A DNA stretch of 64,000 nt. It comes from Limnephilus marmoratus (lineage: Eukaryota; Arthropoda; Insecta; Trichoptera; Limnephilidae). The notes below the pieces were generated by a model. The model searched no databases, was not told the origin of the DNA, and was given only the letters and a program-made list of their open reading frames with translations. The stretch covers positions 29,244,465 to 29,308,464 of the forward strand of contig OU862924.1 in the NCBI GenBank assembly GCA_917880885.1, given 5' to 3'. Both the position numbers and the translations under genes were made by a program. This document shows, piece by piece, positions 31,133 to 42,745 of the stretch (position 1 is its first letter; the number at the start of each line of letters is the position of its first letter).

Positions 31133-31629
31133 TATAGATAAAATGATTATATCGTAAAATAATGACTTAATTTTTTCATTCAATTATTTTATAAAAATAC
31201 CGCGTAACCCATGTTGTTATGATTTTCACGAGAAAATGTGACAGCTTTTCCAGGTTTATCGAATGCTCCGGAAAAGCCCGGACAGGAATTATTGACAGCT
31301 ATGAGACCCCCGGCTCACAGCGGAGCTCATGCGAATATAGCGCTTCACCAACAGCTGTGGATTTAGTTGATATTTTACCAATACTTATTAATCCACAAAT
31401 ATATTTTGAAATAATTTTACTGCCCTCGATAAAAATGTGATGTTTTTTTATTACGACTGGAAAACCTGTCATAAATGACGGAGATAAAAATATGAGTATA
31501 TTTCAAAGTAATGCGTTAAAAGAATATATTTTTTTAGTAGGTACATTTAAATGTGAAAATATGTAATTTCCTGGTTATGTTTTTGTTGTTTCGTCTCCTT
31601 TTCTCTTTTTTTATTTTACCTTTATTTGT
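31133..31629. other. No gene recognised
   Basis: A 73-codon plus frame at 31219-31440 lacks any motif. Otherwise AT-rich. Confidence 0.3.
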
Positions 31630-32511
31630 AACTAGCTGGTTCCCGGCATGCGTTGCTATGCCATTTTATAAAGAAATCCTTTCCCATTCGTCCTGTTCCT
31701 CTTCCGCCTCCCCTTCCTCTTCCGCGTCCCCTTCCTCTCTCGCGTTCCCACCCGCACCCTCCTCCCGAGTTCCCCTCCCCCTCCGAGTTCCCCTCCTCCC
31801 GCACGGGTTCCCCCCCTACCCGAGTTTCCCTCTACCTTCACTCATTCGATATATTCAGTCCCGGTACATTAAGTTTTCAAACAGCTCGCGTGCCACCTAT
31901 TGCAATTTTTTAATAGAAATTTCATAATGTCAGAGCTCACCAGTAATTTTATACAAACCATGTCCTCCCGTACGAACCAGAACTGCACAGAATCACTATG
32001 TATATAAAGGAATAAAATTATTTAATCAATTACCCGCTGATATACGAACAGAAAAAAATTACAACAAATTAAAAAAAAAAATCTTATTTTGGTAGTACCA
32101 CCATATAATTATAATTTTCTCCTGGATATATTTTTGACTGTTATTCCTAATGTTTTATCCTATATACATTTCTTGTTTAATTACTCTTAAAATACGTTAA
32201 GTCTAAATCTCTTCACAAGTTAAACTCTTTAGTTTGTGATAAGGATCTTTTTTTTTCAAGTAATTCTTAAAGTTGTCCTCTCCTAAACACAAGCATTTGC
32301 TTTCTTAGGAGAGTGGATAAAAATATGTAAGCTATATTATGTTATATTATGAAAATGCAAATGAAATAAAAATTAATTAAAAAAAAAACAAAAAAAATGT
32401 CCTGATAAAAACGAACACAACAAAAAAAGAATTATCTCATTTGGTGCAGTCGTTCGGAAGTTATGCGCGTACATACATTTCGGCGATTCATTTTTATTTA
32501 TAGAGAAGATA
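31630..32511 (+). mobile_element. CTAGCTGG-type element interrupted by a LINE tail
   Basis: The head is AACTAGCTGGTTCCCGGCAT and the polypyrimidine core spans 31675-31850; the tail is TTTGGTGCAGTCGTTCGGAA through CGGCGATTCATTTTTATTTA. A 430-bp insertion splits it. The copy at 23467 shows the uninterrupted site. Frames through the C/T-rich core are not genes. Confidence 0.75.
31967..32396 (+). pseudogene. LINE 3' end with target duplication and poly-A
   Basis: The first 130 bp encode the very C-terminus of a LINE protein (RTRTAQNHYVYKGIKLFNQL, then PADIRTEKNYNKLKK) to a TAG stop. A 3' untranslated region and an A-rich end (AATTAATTAAAAAAAAAACA) follow. It is flanked by ATGTCCT at 31960-31966 and 32397-32403. 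The related element at 23467 reads through TTGTCCTGA without the insertion. Confidence 0.85.
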
Positions 32512-34428
32512 ATCCATATTTGTATTTTTTTTTCTTTTGTTTTCTCTTGTTGTTTTTTGTATTATACCTGTTTTTTTTTTTATGCAGTAGTGAATGTGAA
32601 ACTGATATTTTTGATGTCATAATACCTTTGTAAAATTTTACATATTACCTCCCACTTACGAATAGTAAGTTCCTCCGTATTCCAATATTTTTTGTTTCTC
32701 TCGCCCTAAAATGAGATCTGTAACTCACCAGGATTGATCTAGCAAGAAATAAAAAAAATCAACAATAAAAAATGAGAACTGTAAAGTGTTGACATATTTT
32801 TTTAATTCATATTGCTTTCAATGTTTTATTAAAAAAACGAGATATCAACCACGAGTAAGGCTTCCCGAAAGTATAAAAGTCTTACGTGTACGTTATTCTG
32901 TTTATTGCTCAGGATTTCCTATTTTCACCCTCTTGTCTTGCAATCTTCTGTGGTGACATTTCCAGAGAAATTCGTAAGCCTTTATCCTTGTTCCAACCTT
33001 GATCTGACATTGACAAAATAATACAACCAAAACCACAGAAAGATTTAATTCAATGCTGAAAGTTTATTTCTTGATTAGACTTAAACATTGAGGGGTTTAT
33101 CGAGAATTATCTACCTTCAGATGAACACTATTTTTCGATAAAAAAAAAACTTAAAAACCTGAAGAACATTAATTTTATGTTATTTTTGCATTCCGTGTCA
33201 CTTGATCCCGCCACTTCTCATTCAAAGTGAAATGGACCATAACACCACGGTCTCTTAGTAATTTTAGCTCTCGGAAACGCCACTTTGGGTGGTTAATTAG
33301 TTACTATCCCACGTTCTAAAACAAGAGGTTAATTGCTTTCGCAATGTAACGAACTATATTTTGGCAATATGATAGGGAGGTGTAATATAGGACAAGAAAC
33401 TTGTTAGAAATTATCTCGCGTGACTTCGCCAATTGGATGTAGTTTTCCTAATTGTTCCGCTTTGACAAATGTTATGTACACGGTAAAATGAAGGGAAATT
33501 CATTATAAAGGTTAATTAACATTATAATGGTATAATATAAACACTTTAAGTAGCATTATTATTCATTTTAGTCAATTTATAGAGGTACATATCATTTATT
33601 TTTAATTGGTAGGATTTTGCATTTTGCCAAACAAAATTATAATTCAAAAATATAATTCAACATAACATGATACCAAAAAACTGAACACGTCCCGATCAAA
33701 CTTCTATCACAACTAAATTCAAGTTATGACAGGACACTTAGTAAAGATGGCATTTTAATAATTACTTTATTTCTAATTATCATCTAATTGAAAATTCCCT
33801 TCGTGTGTTCACATAGGATCTTCTGACAGAATGTTCTTCGTCTATCTTTGTAGTTCTTTTTACGTATCGTTTCTTATTACTTACATGTATAAAGCCAAAA
33901 CATTTTTTAAAATTATTTTCATCGCTTCAGAGTTTAGACTTAACGATTTAATAAACCAATTCATTCCGTGAAGATTATTAGTACTTAAAAAAACATCCAG
34001 CTTTTTAACATTTCATTGACTTGTAGAGATCCATGTTAACATACCGAAGAATAAATCAGGCACGAGAAATCGGAGTACAGTCTTCATCTTGAAGTACCTA
34101 CTCCAAGGCAACTCGATTCGTACCCATAAATTTACACATTGTAATGAATTATCTTGACTTGAGACCACTCTGCATTCAACTACAAACAGCTAGAGACTTA
34201 AATCATTTGTCCTAGTTCTCTTACTCGTTCGACAGTTGTGAGTGCGTCTCTTCTTGCTGATTGTTGTGTAAATCCACATAGGATCTATATTTGCAGATCT
34301 TTGGCAGTATCAGTAATAAGAACAGTGTTTTCTTATATTTTAATCCAACTCAAATTGAAGATGTCTAACCTTTTCAAAAAATCTAATCATTATTAAGCGT
34401 TCAAACTTTACATTAACCCAGAGGTTCC
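32512..34428. other. AT-rich DNA without recognised features
   Basis: No open frame of useful length, no repeat shared with the rest of the window. It could be intronic or intergenic. Confidence 0.35.
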
Positions 34429-34898
34429 CAAAGTGGGTGCCGCGGACAGAGATCAGGGGTGACAATCAAAATTGACATGAAAGAATACAAACATTTTATG
34501 GAATGGAAAATCACCCGCTAAATAAATGTAGAAAAAGAAATGAGAGTAGCTGTATCAAGCCTTATTCCCCGGATTGAAAAATTGTGCAGCGAGCTGCAGG
34601 CTCACTCGTCGCACTAAACGGCTTTTGTAATTATATTTGCATTTTCTTTGTAAGTTTTCCTACCAATAAATGTACTTATTCATTTTAAATACGAGTTGTA
34701 TTATTCAGTGGCGTAGGTAAAAAAATTGGACCGTCCTGGGGTTGGGGGGGAGGGGGGGGGGGGTGGCTAGAGAATTGTGCTCTTGGGCGTGACACTCGGT
34801 CCGGGGCTACCACAGATAGACATTTTATGACCGGGGCGCCGTGAAAAAATTCAAATTTTCTAAGTGTGCCGCGACTTGGAAAAGTTTGGGAACCCCTG
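34429..34898 (+). mobile_element. Decayed hAT element (Charlie/ZBED-like ends)
   Basis: The ends are CAGAGGTTCCCAAAGTGGGT, then GCCGCGG, and the inverse of AAGTTTGGGAACCCCTG. The flanks CATTAACC and CGATTAAACC look like a decayed target duplication. A G-rich run lies at 34737-34766. It keeps the last codons of a transposase. Confidence 0.7.
34525..34617 (+). pseudogene. hAT transposase C-terminal remnant
   Basis: About 30 codons read NVEKEMRVAVSSLIPRIEKL, then CSELQAHSSH and a stop. This matches the usual C-terminal ending of hAT/ZBED5-type transposases (a ...LALS..P.I..L...KQAHPSH pattern, from family knowledge). Upstream domains are missing; the element is dead. Confidence 0.65.
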
Positions 34899-35689
34899 CG
34901 ATTAAACCTTGTAACCTTTATCAAAAATAAATAAGATTGTAAATAATAATAAAAAATTTAACCAATTCATTAAGATTTCAGTTTTTTCCGAAATGTAGGT
35001 ATTTACAGATAATTGACTGCCCACTCCACCATAAATACGGATAAGGAAAGGTGGTACTTTTAAAAATTGTTTCAAAAATCCGTTTAATGAGTCATGCCTC
35101 AGGCAAAACCATTTTCTTCCTTCAAAATATGTAACCAACTCCGAACTGCGAGTAACTTGAATAAAAAATCTTTCCTCACTACACAAATCCAGACAAAGAG
35201 TCCTAACCTAACTTATTATACAGATAAAGAAGCAATTTTAAAATGCGGTGCGATACTGGGACCTATTAGGACATTTCTAAATTACATTTCGCTCCTAAGG
35301 TGTTGTCCATTAGGCTTTCAACGAAAGCATTTTTAATGTAGTGTCGTTTTTGATAAAATATTGAAATTGGGCTCTTTCGTCATTGTTTTTTTGGTAATTT
35401 TTCAAATGTCTCGTTTTGCCTCAAGTAACTTGTGCAGGGTTTATATAAAACAATGATAATATTAATATTTTCATCATTGAAGCAAGGTTTATTTTACATT
35501 AGAGTTTTAATGTGTCTTGTATACATGTGGGTAAATGTACAGATCTTTCATTGATGTGCTTGGTGTAACTCTAGACCAGGTCAGACCAGGTCAGGTACAG
35601 GGGCTCCATCGAAGCCAAAGTTCAGTTATTCTCTTAGAAAATGGGCATTCTGTAAAGGACCCGCAGAAACTTTAATGGTATTAACTAAC
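34899..35689. other. No supported gene
   Basis: Open frames of 80-94 codons (34902-35186 minus, 35094-35336 plus) overlap antiparallel and have no motif. TCAGACCAGG is directly repeated near 35580. Confidence 0.3.
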
Positions 35690-36015
35690 AACTATTAACC
35701 CTGTACAAATCGCAAGTGCGACCTGCGATTGAATTAGCAGTCACCTCTGGTGTGGAACCCCAAAATACCTGAAAAAATCCTAGCCAGACTGCGCAGAAAC
35801 CAGTTTGTTTGATAGATTCTCATATCTTAATAAACAGATTGACATCTTTAGAGTATAGGCGTCCGGTGGAAGTGCTCTCCTTGTTCTACCGGTATTTCAA
35901 TGGAAGATGCTCCGAGGAACCAGCGTCATTGATCCCCTCGGCATCAGTATGTAGTCGGAAAACAAGCCAAACACGCGCCATATGTACGAATTTTTGATTG
36001 TCGCAGCCGACATAA
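35690..36015 (+). pseudogene. LINE C-terminal fragment
   Basis: Frame-shifted plus-strand pieces match a familiar LINE ending: VRPAIE near 35730, then LTSLEYRRPVEVLSLFYRYF followed by NGRCSEEPASLIP (35836-35940). At least one frameshift and a stop (around 35770-35830) break it. No RT core is present. Confidence 0.75.
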
Positions 36016-37112
36016 GAGCATTTTAAAACTTTTGGAAAAAAACGGAAAAAAAGCAGTTTGCCTTATGACTACCGAAATGTACCTACCTATTTTCATAATT
36101 AGGATAATAATGTATCATTAAAAAACTAGATGTTACCTGGGATGAGGTGGCAACAATGTAGATTATTATGAGCAATGAGGACTCAACATGCCAAATACAA
36201 GGATTAGGTTCTAGTACGAAAACAAGGTATTCGAAAATTAAAAAGGACATCCTAAGTCTAAAACTGTCTGGCATAAAGGGCTTGCTTAGATAATAGGTCG
36301 ATGGTGATACCGTGATAAGTCGTAGTGTGGCTGAAGCGTGGCTTGTCGAAAACTCCTCGTTTTATATAAAGAATCTCACATCGAGAGAATGGCAGGGCTG
36401 CAAATCCTTGGCTATAAGCCAAAAAAAAGTCCATCCAGAAGCAGGACAGGCTGATGTCTTCAGTGGCCAATCATCCACCCAGGATGATTTAAAGTCGGCT
36501 TCCAAGATGGCGAGAGTGACTTCCCACATGTATGATCTTGTATGATAACGATTTATACTCCATTCGTCGTCTTACGGTCCAGAGGATCGCCCATTGCTCT
36601 GGGCTGTAGTACAAAGAATGATCCTCTCTCTTTTCAAATCTCCTGATTTTAATTTTCCAGGATCAGCAACTCTTGCATTCAAAAATATTCCAGGGCTACC
36701 ATATTACCAATGCCCCAAATGTCAATGGGCAAGCACTAGAGGTGCCACACACTGAAACCATGAATAAAGTGTGTATAAGAGGGTGCACACACCTTGTTAC
36801 AAATATTTTTATGTAACATAGATGTAAGAATAAATAGAAATTTCCATGGTTGTTAAGATAAAATGATTTGTTGAACCCCCAGACAAGTTGTCACGTTCTA
36901 AGAGCTTTGCAGAACTACCCACTTATACAAACATATTAATATTTGTAATACTTGTGTTTATACAAATAAAAATATAAATAAATGAAAAATGTCATGAACA
37001 TTCAATGAACCAATGATTGATGCAATCTTATTCTCTTAATTAAATTATTGTTTTCAGAAGGTACCACAAAATCCGGAATTTATAAACAAAAACAATTTTT
37101 AAGAGCTGCAGA
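36016..37112. other. No supported gene
   Basis: A 77-codon plus frame (36312-36545, starting MISRSVAEAWLVENSSFYIK) and a 70-codon minus frame overlap. I recognise neither. Confidence 0.3.
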
Positions 37113-37970
37113 TAGGGTTGCCATCTTCTAAAATAAAAAAGCCTGACTCTGCGCTGTATTAGGCCGGACATTTTGCCCTGAAAGCCGGACATATGTACGC
37201 AATTTTGAACATAACTTACACATTAATCAGTCTCATTCTTGTCATCATTTGACATTTATATAGAATATCTCGATTACAAAATAAATAATATTGAGTCTTC
37301 TGTCTGTAGAATAATAATAAACTTATAAAACATACAAATTTAACATAACTCCTTTTCTGGTCAAACAGACAACTAAAAATTTTCTTTCATGTAACAAATA
37401 TATAATATATCTATCTTTGTGGACAAAAACGAAAAAAATAAATTAAAATCTCGACTTCTCCAAATAATTAAAAAATTACGAAAATGTACAATTTTTATAT
37501 TTGGCCTTTTCACCTACCTACTTTATCCAAAACGTCGAATTTGGGTGAGCCTCTGATAATGGTCGTAAAATTGAGGTTAACTTTGTTGGGCAGAAATTTT
37601 GTTCCAGTCTAAAAATTTTTATATTATCCATTATTTGTGAACACTGGTCAATTACTTCGTTGACTGAAATATCTGAAGTGTCCGCACATTTGATTCGACT
37701 TTGATATAGTGTCATAAAAGAGCCACTAACGAGCCAACTAAAAACCCTCTCGAACCAAGAATAGCCACTGTCGCCCACCCCCGCCTCGTCCGCAACACGT
37801 TGCGCCTTGCGCAGCTTGCGTTGCATTCGTTCTGCAGGCGCTGCGTACACCGCGTTACACTAACAAAAAGCCTAACAAAAGCCGTACAGGCCGGACATAT
37901 AAATATTTGGCCGGACACGACCTAAAAAAGCCAAACATGTCCGGCTAAAGCCGGACAGATGGCAACCCTA
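37113..37970. mobile_element. hAT element, 858 bp, with intact ends
   Basis: The inverted ends are TAGGGTTGCCATCT and the inverse of AGATGGCAACCCTA, with GCCGGACAT-type subterminal repeats (several between 37160 and 37960). The target duplication GCTGCAGA is perfect (37105-37112, 37971-37978). The minus-strand frame 37518-37850 (110 codons) may be a transposase shred but has no motif I can name. Confidence 0.9.
37518..37850 (-). CDS. Open frame inside the hAT element, unassigned
   Basis: A 110-codon minus frame. It starts MYAAPAERMQRKLRKAQRVA, has a short aromatic stretch (YSWFERVFSWLV) and later SVNEVIDQCSQIMDNIKIF. It is overlapped by a second minus frame. Its position between hAT termini suggests a remnant of transposase or captured sequence. 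No catalytic residues can be assigned, and it may be non-coding. Confidence 0.25.
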   Translation of the reverse strand: MYAAPAERMQRKLRKAQRVADEAGVGDSGYSWFERVFSWLVSGSFMTLYQSRIKCADTSDISVNEVIDQCSQIMDNIKIFRLEQNFCPTKLTSILRPLSEAHPNSTFWIK

Positions 37971-37994
37971 GCTGCAGAGTACTCTCAATAAATT

Positions 37995-38612
37995 ATAGAT
38001 ATAGATATTGAAAGAAGGGTAAATGCAGGAAACTCCATTAATGGAGGACTAAATGCCGTTGGCGCTAATAAAAAACTGTCAAAAGAAGCGAAGCTAGCAG
38101 TCCACAATGGAGTCCTGGTACCTGCCCTGGTGTATGGCAGTGAGGCATGGAACTGGCAGAGGAAGGATGAAAGTAAACTAAATGCTGTTAAAATGAGATC
38201 CCTGAGGCGTATGTGTAGTAAAACCATGTATGATCGTGTGAGAAATGTGGATATCCCCAAAGAATGTAAGGCTGATGTAAGCATAATGAATAAGATCAAG
38301 AAAGGGACCCTCAGATGGTTTGGGCATGTAGAGCGAATGAAAGAAGAAAATAGTGTGAGAAGAATATATGACGCAAATGTGAATGGAAGAAGAAGTCGGG
38401 GACGCCCGAGAAAGACATGGCACGATCAAGTGAATCAAATACTTGAGTCGGGCCATGTCAAAAGTCAGAATAATAGAAGAGTATGTATGAGACGATGTAT
38501 GAATGTGAGTGAGGCTAAGAGTGTGTGCCAAGACCGAGTTGTTTGGCGGCCCGTCCTCTCTGCCTACCCCTGCTAGGAAACGGCGTGATGGTTGGTTAGT
38601 TAGTAGAGTAAT
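37995..38612 (+). pseudogene. LINE C-terminal region, RTE/CR1-like, 5'-truncated
   Basis: A continuous plus frame from about 37995 reads DIERRVNAGNSINGGLNAVG, a LVPALVYGSEAWNWQRKDES block and RRMCSKTMYDRVRN. It then has GTLRWFGHVERMKEE, a basic GRRSRGRPRKTWHDQVNQIL block and VSEAKSVCQDRVVWRPVLSA before the stop near 38575. These are standard C-terminal blocks of a LINE group abundant in insects. The RT core is absent. It begins just after the hAT target duplication. Confidence 0.9.
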
Positions 38613-40664
38613 CTCAGTGAAGTTATCATTTTCTCAATTTGTTACGAAGAAGAATTTAACATTTAAATAGATACAAAATATAATAATGACAATAAAATGA
38701 CTTTCTTTGATTCCACTTTTTTATATATTTTTAACATGAACCTTCATCAGGGTAAATAAAATATGTAAAATAAAATACAGGGTGAGAGTATTTAAAGACA
38801 TATAATAAGAAACCCTTCAGAAAGTACATGAAAAATCTTGAAAATAATAAAAATATATTTTTTGGAATTGGAAAATTATATATTTTCGAACATTGGTGCC
38901 GGCACACCGCGGTTCAGAGCATCCCACTATTTAAAAGAACTGATAAAAGATTTCCACGCTTTGAGGTGATCATTCTAGATACTTGCGTGATATGTAGGTA
39001 CTTTTTACTGAAAACCGGTCGCGAAATTATTAATTGAAAATGCTGAACACAGATGGCGTGACTTCAGTCAGCTGATCGCTTACAGACGCCTACGACATGT
39101 CCACAAATAGTCTGGCCTCCGTTCTTTCGGTAGGACTGTACTTCACAGGATCATTTCTGTAGCACTTCCTCCCTCGTAACGTGTACACTCTACCAGAGTT
39201 ACACTCCGTGATGAGGAGATGTGGCGCGGTTCCTTGAGCGTGAGACACAGGTCTCGGGTCGGTTAGCCTTCGGGTAGACTCTTGGCCCTCGATGATCGTT
39301 CGCAGTCCTGAGTTTTCTCGGGCGGTTAGGGAACCGTCGCTTTCTGAGCGGTTTATATTTCTTTTGACATTAATTTAACATTTAAGACTTGAACGCGGCC
39401 CACTGCTTTTAAGAGGAGAGGAAAAAATGAGGAAGAAATTCTATGTCCACCAACCAAGTGTACAGGAATCCTCTGTCTTCTCGTAAAAGCAGTGCGCCGC
39501 GCTTAGCAAATCATCCGCGGCCTGAGCCACACTCCTGTCGTGGGCCACAGTGCCAGTAGTGCCACTGTCACCGTAGTAGTATATACGTGCTCATAATCAG
39601 TAAAAATAACTACTGATTGTCAATGTTAAAGAAAATGCTAAATGAAAAAAAATTACCATAATTTCAATATAATAAATGCACCTCATAAAATCATAAATCT
39701 CAGGAAAAATAGGAAGTTTGTCGGGCACGTACATCGTGTTCCTGGTTCCTGTGTAACCACATTTCTGAAAATCTTCCTACAATTCTTGTCAGTGTTGCGA
39801 GACTTACGAGGTGGGTGGATTCTACCATCTTTGCAATACTTTGCATACTTTGCATACCATAGACATCAGAATGAATAGACCAGAGTATCTTCTTCAGAGT
39901 AAACCCGGTAAACCAAACTATGGGGGGCGAAGAGAGGAAAGATACTGTGATTCGTTAAAAAATCAATCTGACAGTATATAGGCATCTCGCATTATAATAT
40001 CACCATTTAGTTCTTAAAAGCAAAATCTGCTTTGAATGAATAGACCTTTTTACATGGGAGCGCGAATTGCTTGCCTCGTTAATAACATATTTGATAAGGC
40101 CAAATGCTTGCCCCGAAAACATTCGCCCCAATTCACATAGCAATATTTTGTTGCCGTGTTTAGTTAAGACACTTTTACAAATGTTTCATAATTTACTTAC
40201 CCTTGTAACCAGCGACGAGGACACTGGAGAACCGCCCACATTCGCTATGTCCATATAATATGTACCTATAATGTATAGCGCAAGCTGCCGTTTTTGGCGT
40301 GTTATTTCGTAAAACGTATGGACGTTAGTTCCGCGCTGGTCACTACAAGAATGATGACGTCACATATTTTAGATTCAAGCGTGGCTCTCTCCCCTCCCCA
40401 TGGAGCGAGCTGGCGCCAAGGCGGAGCTATAGCTGGTTCCATGGGGAGGGGGAAATAATACGTTTTTATCACTTAGGGCAGGTTCTTCAGATATATTCAT
40501 ATGTCCGTGCACAATACATATCTGGTCAAACAAGATATAGTTTTTTTACCGGTCACCAAAAATATGGGCTTTGAGTGAGGAACGAATGAAGTTTTTGAAC
40601 TTCGGTACGATTTCATAATGCTTCTTTATTTAATTTTTATCTTTGTCGACAAATCTTTACACAG
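38613..40664. other. Unassigned, with a GC-richer island at about 39050-39600
   Basis: No long frame. The island has CpG-containing stretches such as GGTCTCGGGTCGGTTAGCCT but no recognised RNA or repeat. An inverted pair CCCCTCCCCATGGA and TCCATGGGGAGGGG is at 40393-40453. Frames at 38828-39037 and 39642-39878 have no motif. Confidence 0.35.
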
Positions 40665-40963
40665 TATAAAGCAAAGTCGCTCCCGCTTTCTGTACGCTTA
40701 GATCTTTTAAACTACGCAACGGATTTTCATGCGGTTTTCATCAATAGATAGAGGATAGTTCATGTATATAATTTGTCAAGGTTTTTATGTAAATTGGTTG
40801 AATTATATAAAGGGAGCGGGCCGGCAAGCGGTCGGTGTGGATTTGATATGTATGCAAACTAACAGATGGCGTTGGTTACAAAGGTTTGGTAATGGCGTTG
40901 TCAATAGATGGCGTTGGGTTCCATTATCCACAGCAACGTGTGGTCGGGTCTGCTAGTAATTTA
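40665..40963 (-). mobile_element. CTAGCAGACCCG-type interspersed element
   Basis: The minus strand begins CTAGCAGACCCGACCACACG and ends with CATGAAAATCCGTTGCGTAG, then TTTAAAAGATCTAAGCGTAC, matching 13604-14040. A 64-codon frame inside is incidental. Confidence 0.7.
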
Positions 40964-41719
40964 TCTACTTTAATAAAATAAAATTAACACTATTTCATGT
41001 AACTTTAATTAGGTTTTAACACAAGTACTGTAAAATGTGGAAAAAATAATTTATTGGAGCTGTGCGAGAATAACTTCGCACTCTTTTCATAGATTATATA
41101 AAACGTATTTTGATTTTTATACCTTTTTTTAATTTAAAATGTAATTCTTCCAATTAAACTTGATAACAGAGTGTTTTGTATGTAGTGTTTTTTTAACAAA
41201 AACATTATTTTTTCCAAACTAAACTTCTTTACAAAGCATTACAGGTACTTTACGGTGACTTTATTTTCTTATTTAATTTCTCAATAAAAGTTTGGAAAAA
41301 AATGGTTCTTACACGGTGTTTTTATCCGTCTACACACGGCAAAGCGTGTTTTTTACACCTCAAACATGTATTTGGACATGGCGTCACCGATTTTTGTAAC
41401 TCCCTAAATCGCGATCCGCCACAATTTGAAACTCCCATTTAAAAATAAAGGTTTTGAGAATAATTAAAAAAAATCCCTTAACTCCCTTGATATTGAAATA
41501 GTATTCATCAATGGACTTATAAAAACTATAACCCTAAACACAAATATTAGTGCATTTATAATTGAATTAACTCGACTCGTTCCATCCAGGCGAAGCCCGC
41601 ACAACGCATTGAGCCGGCCGCTCCCAATCAGCAAAAGCGCAAAAAAAGTGTGCGGGATTTTCAACATTGTTCAATAATTTACCATTGTTATATAATATCA
41701 TTGTTCAAGTATTTATTAA
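40964..41719. other. AT-rich DNA, nothing recognised
   Basis: No supported coding or repeat feature. Homopolymer runs of A and T are common. Confidence 0.3.
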
Positions 41720-41865
41720 TATACTTGCTGGTTCTCGAGGCTCAGAGCATTGCATCACAACACAAGCAACATTTTCGGCTTTCTGTGGTGGTACTAGGAA
41801 ATTTTTAAACATTGTTGGGTTATTCGTAACCCGGGAATGTTTGCCTTTCTTTAAAAAAAAAATCT
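41720..41865 (+). mobile_element. tRNA-derived SINE body (second family), truncated
   Basis: CAACATTTTCGGCTTTCTGT, TTGGGTTATTCGTAACCCGG, then GAATGTTTGCCTTTCTTTAA and poly-A match the inverse of 59785-59900, which keeps a tRNA-like head. Confidence 0.6.
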
Positions 41866-42004
41866 ATGAAAAATATAATTTTAAAATAGCCGTTAACCCT
41901 ACCCTAACATAACGTATTTAAACATTGTTTTATATTTTTATCATCACTCCATAGCCTTTCTGAGGTGGATCTGAGTTGGTTTCATTCTGAGTTGGCCGGT
42001 CACC
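41860..42004 (-). mobile_element. Family P MITE, partial
   Basis: The right end CTGAGTTGGCCGGTCACC is preceded by CATTCTGA, and the interior matches 27940-28060 inverted (TTTTAAAATAGCCGTTAACC). The left terminus is replaced by the SINE body. Confidence 0.55.
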
Positions 42005-42128
42005 AAAATTAAATACTAAACTTATCATTTTTCATATTTTTAAATGAAGCTATAACTTTGTAGTTATCCATTATAGATAAATGAAACAATTCAACTTTGT
42101 TTGAACCACTTCTATAATGAGTAAATCC

Positions 42129-42160
42129 GACCGGTTTCAGAACAAACGTTTCTTCTTCAG
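42129..42160 (-). ncRNA. Hammerhead-ribozyme-like core
   Basis: Minus-strand order: CTGAAGA, stem II around a GTTT loop, GAAA, then CCGG and TC. The stem II 5' strand is AGAAACG here, so pairing is weaker than in the other copies. Confidence 0.5.
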
Positions 42161-42389
42161 GGCAAGCGTATACTAATTTGACAGTTTCTATATTTGGAAA
42201 TTAAAAAAATCCCTTAAAAATAATGACTCCATTATCAACAAACAAAAAATATTGTCTTATAGCCCAATCATGGATTTGTTCCCCTTCCCACCCACTCTAC
42301 ATTAATACCTAGCAACGGCTCCACCCATACCATAATAAAACATTGTTCCCATCCATATTTCGAAACTGTCAAATTAGTATACGCTTGCC

Positions 42390-42421
42390 CTGAAGAAGGA
42401 ACGTTTGTTCTGAAACCGGTC
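42390..42421 (+). ncRNA. Hammerhead-ribozyme-like core
   Basis: CTGAAGA (the CUGANGA box), AGGAAC GTTT GTTCT stem-loop II, GAAA, then a two-base-pair CC/GG stem III and UC, with cleavage expected after C42421. The short stem III is known in Penelope-like elements. Confidence 0.6.
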
Positions 42422-42611
42422 GGATTTACTCATTATATTAGTGGTTCAAACAAAGTTGAATTGTTTCATTTATTTATCATTTTTCAATACTTTTCCTAAA
42501 TTGAATTTCATAACACCTTTGAAAGGTGAAATAATATACGAAAATTGCAAAAAGTTCTGTCTTCAATAATTATATTACAAAAAATATATAAGTGCGTCGA
42601 TGACTATACGT

Positions 42612-42745
42612 ATTATTCAGGTAGTAATTACCAATATTAATTTATCATTCTTCAGGGAGTAATTACCAATATTATTCAGGTAGTAATATTATTAATATAT
42701 TATTATATTTTTCAGGTAGTAATTACCAATATTAATTTATGATAT
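42612..42745 (+). repeat. Tandem repeat around AGGTAGTAATTACCAATATT
   Basis: Four unequal units of TTCAGG(T/G)AGTAATTACCAAT, each followed by AT-rich filler. AGTAATTACC-like cores are themselves near-palindromic. Confidence 0.6.

Larger units (their letters stand above)
42046..42490. mobile_element. Penelope-like element remnant, inverted terminal pair
   Basis: The left part (42046-42195) is an inverse terminal segment. The middle (42197-42300) encodes the last residues of the endonuclease (EIKKSLKNNDSIINKQKIL, then SYSPIMDLFP), identical in style to 54900-55010. The right part (42300-42490) is the terminal segment in plus orientation. Each terminal segment holds a hammerhead-like core. RT is absent. 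Confidence 0.8.

Noticed and set aside
40393..40453. Inverted CCCCTCCCCATGGA pair as a MITE
   Set aside because: Only 14 bp each, no target duplication and no second copy.
41667..41912. 81-codon frame as a gene
   Set aside because: Covers a tRNA-derived SINE body also seen, inverted, at 59785.
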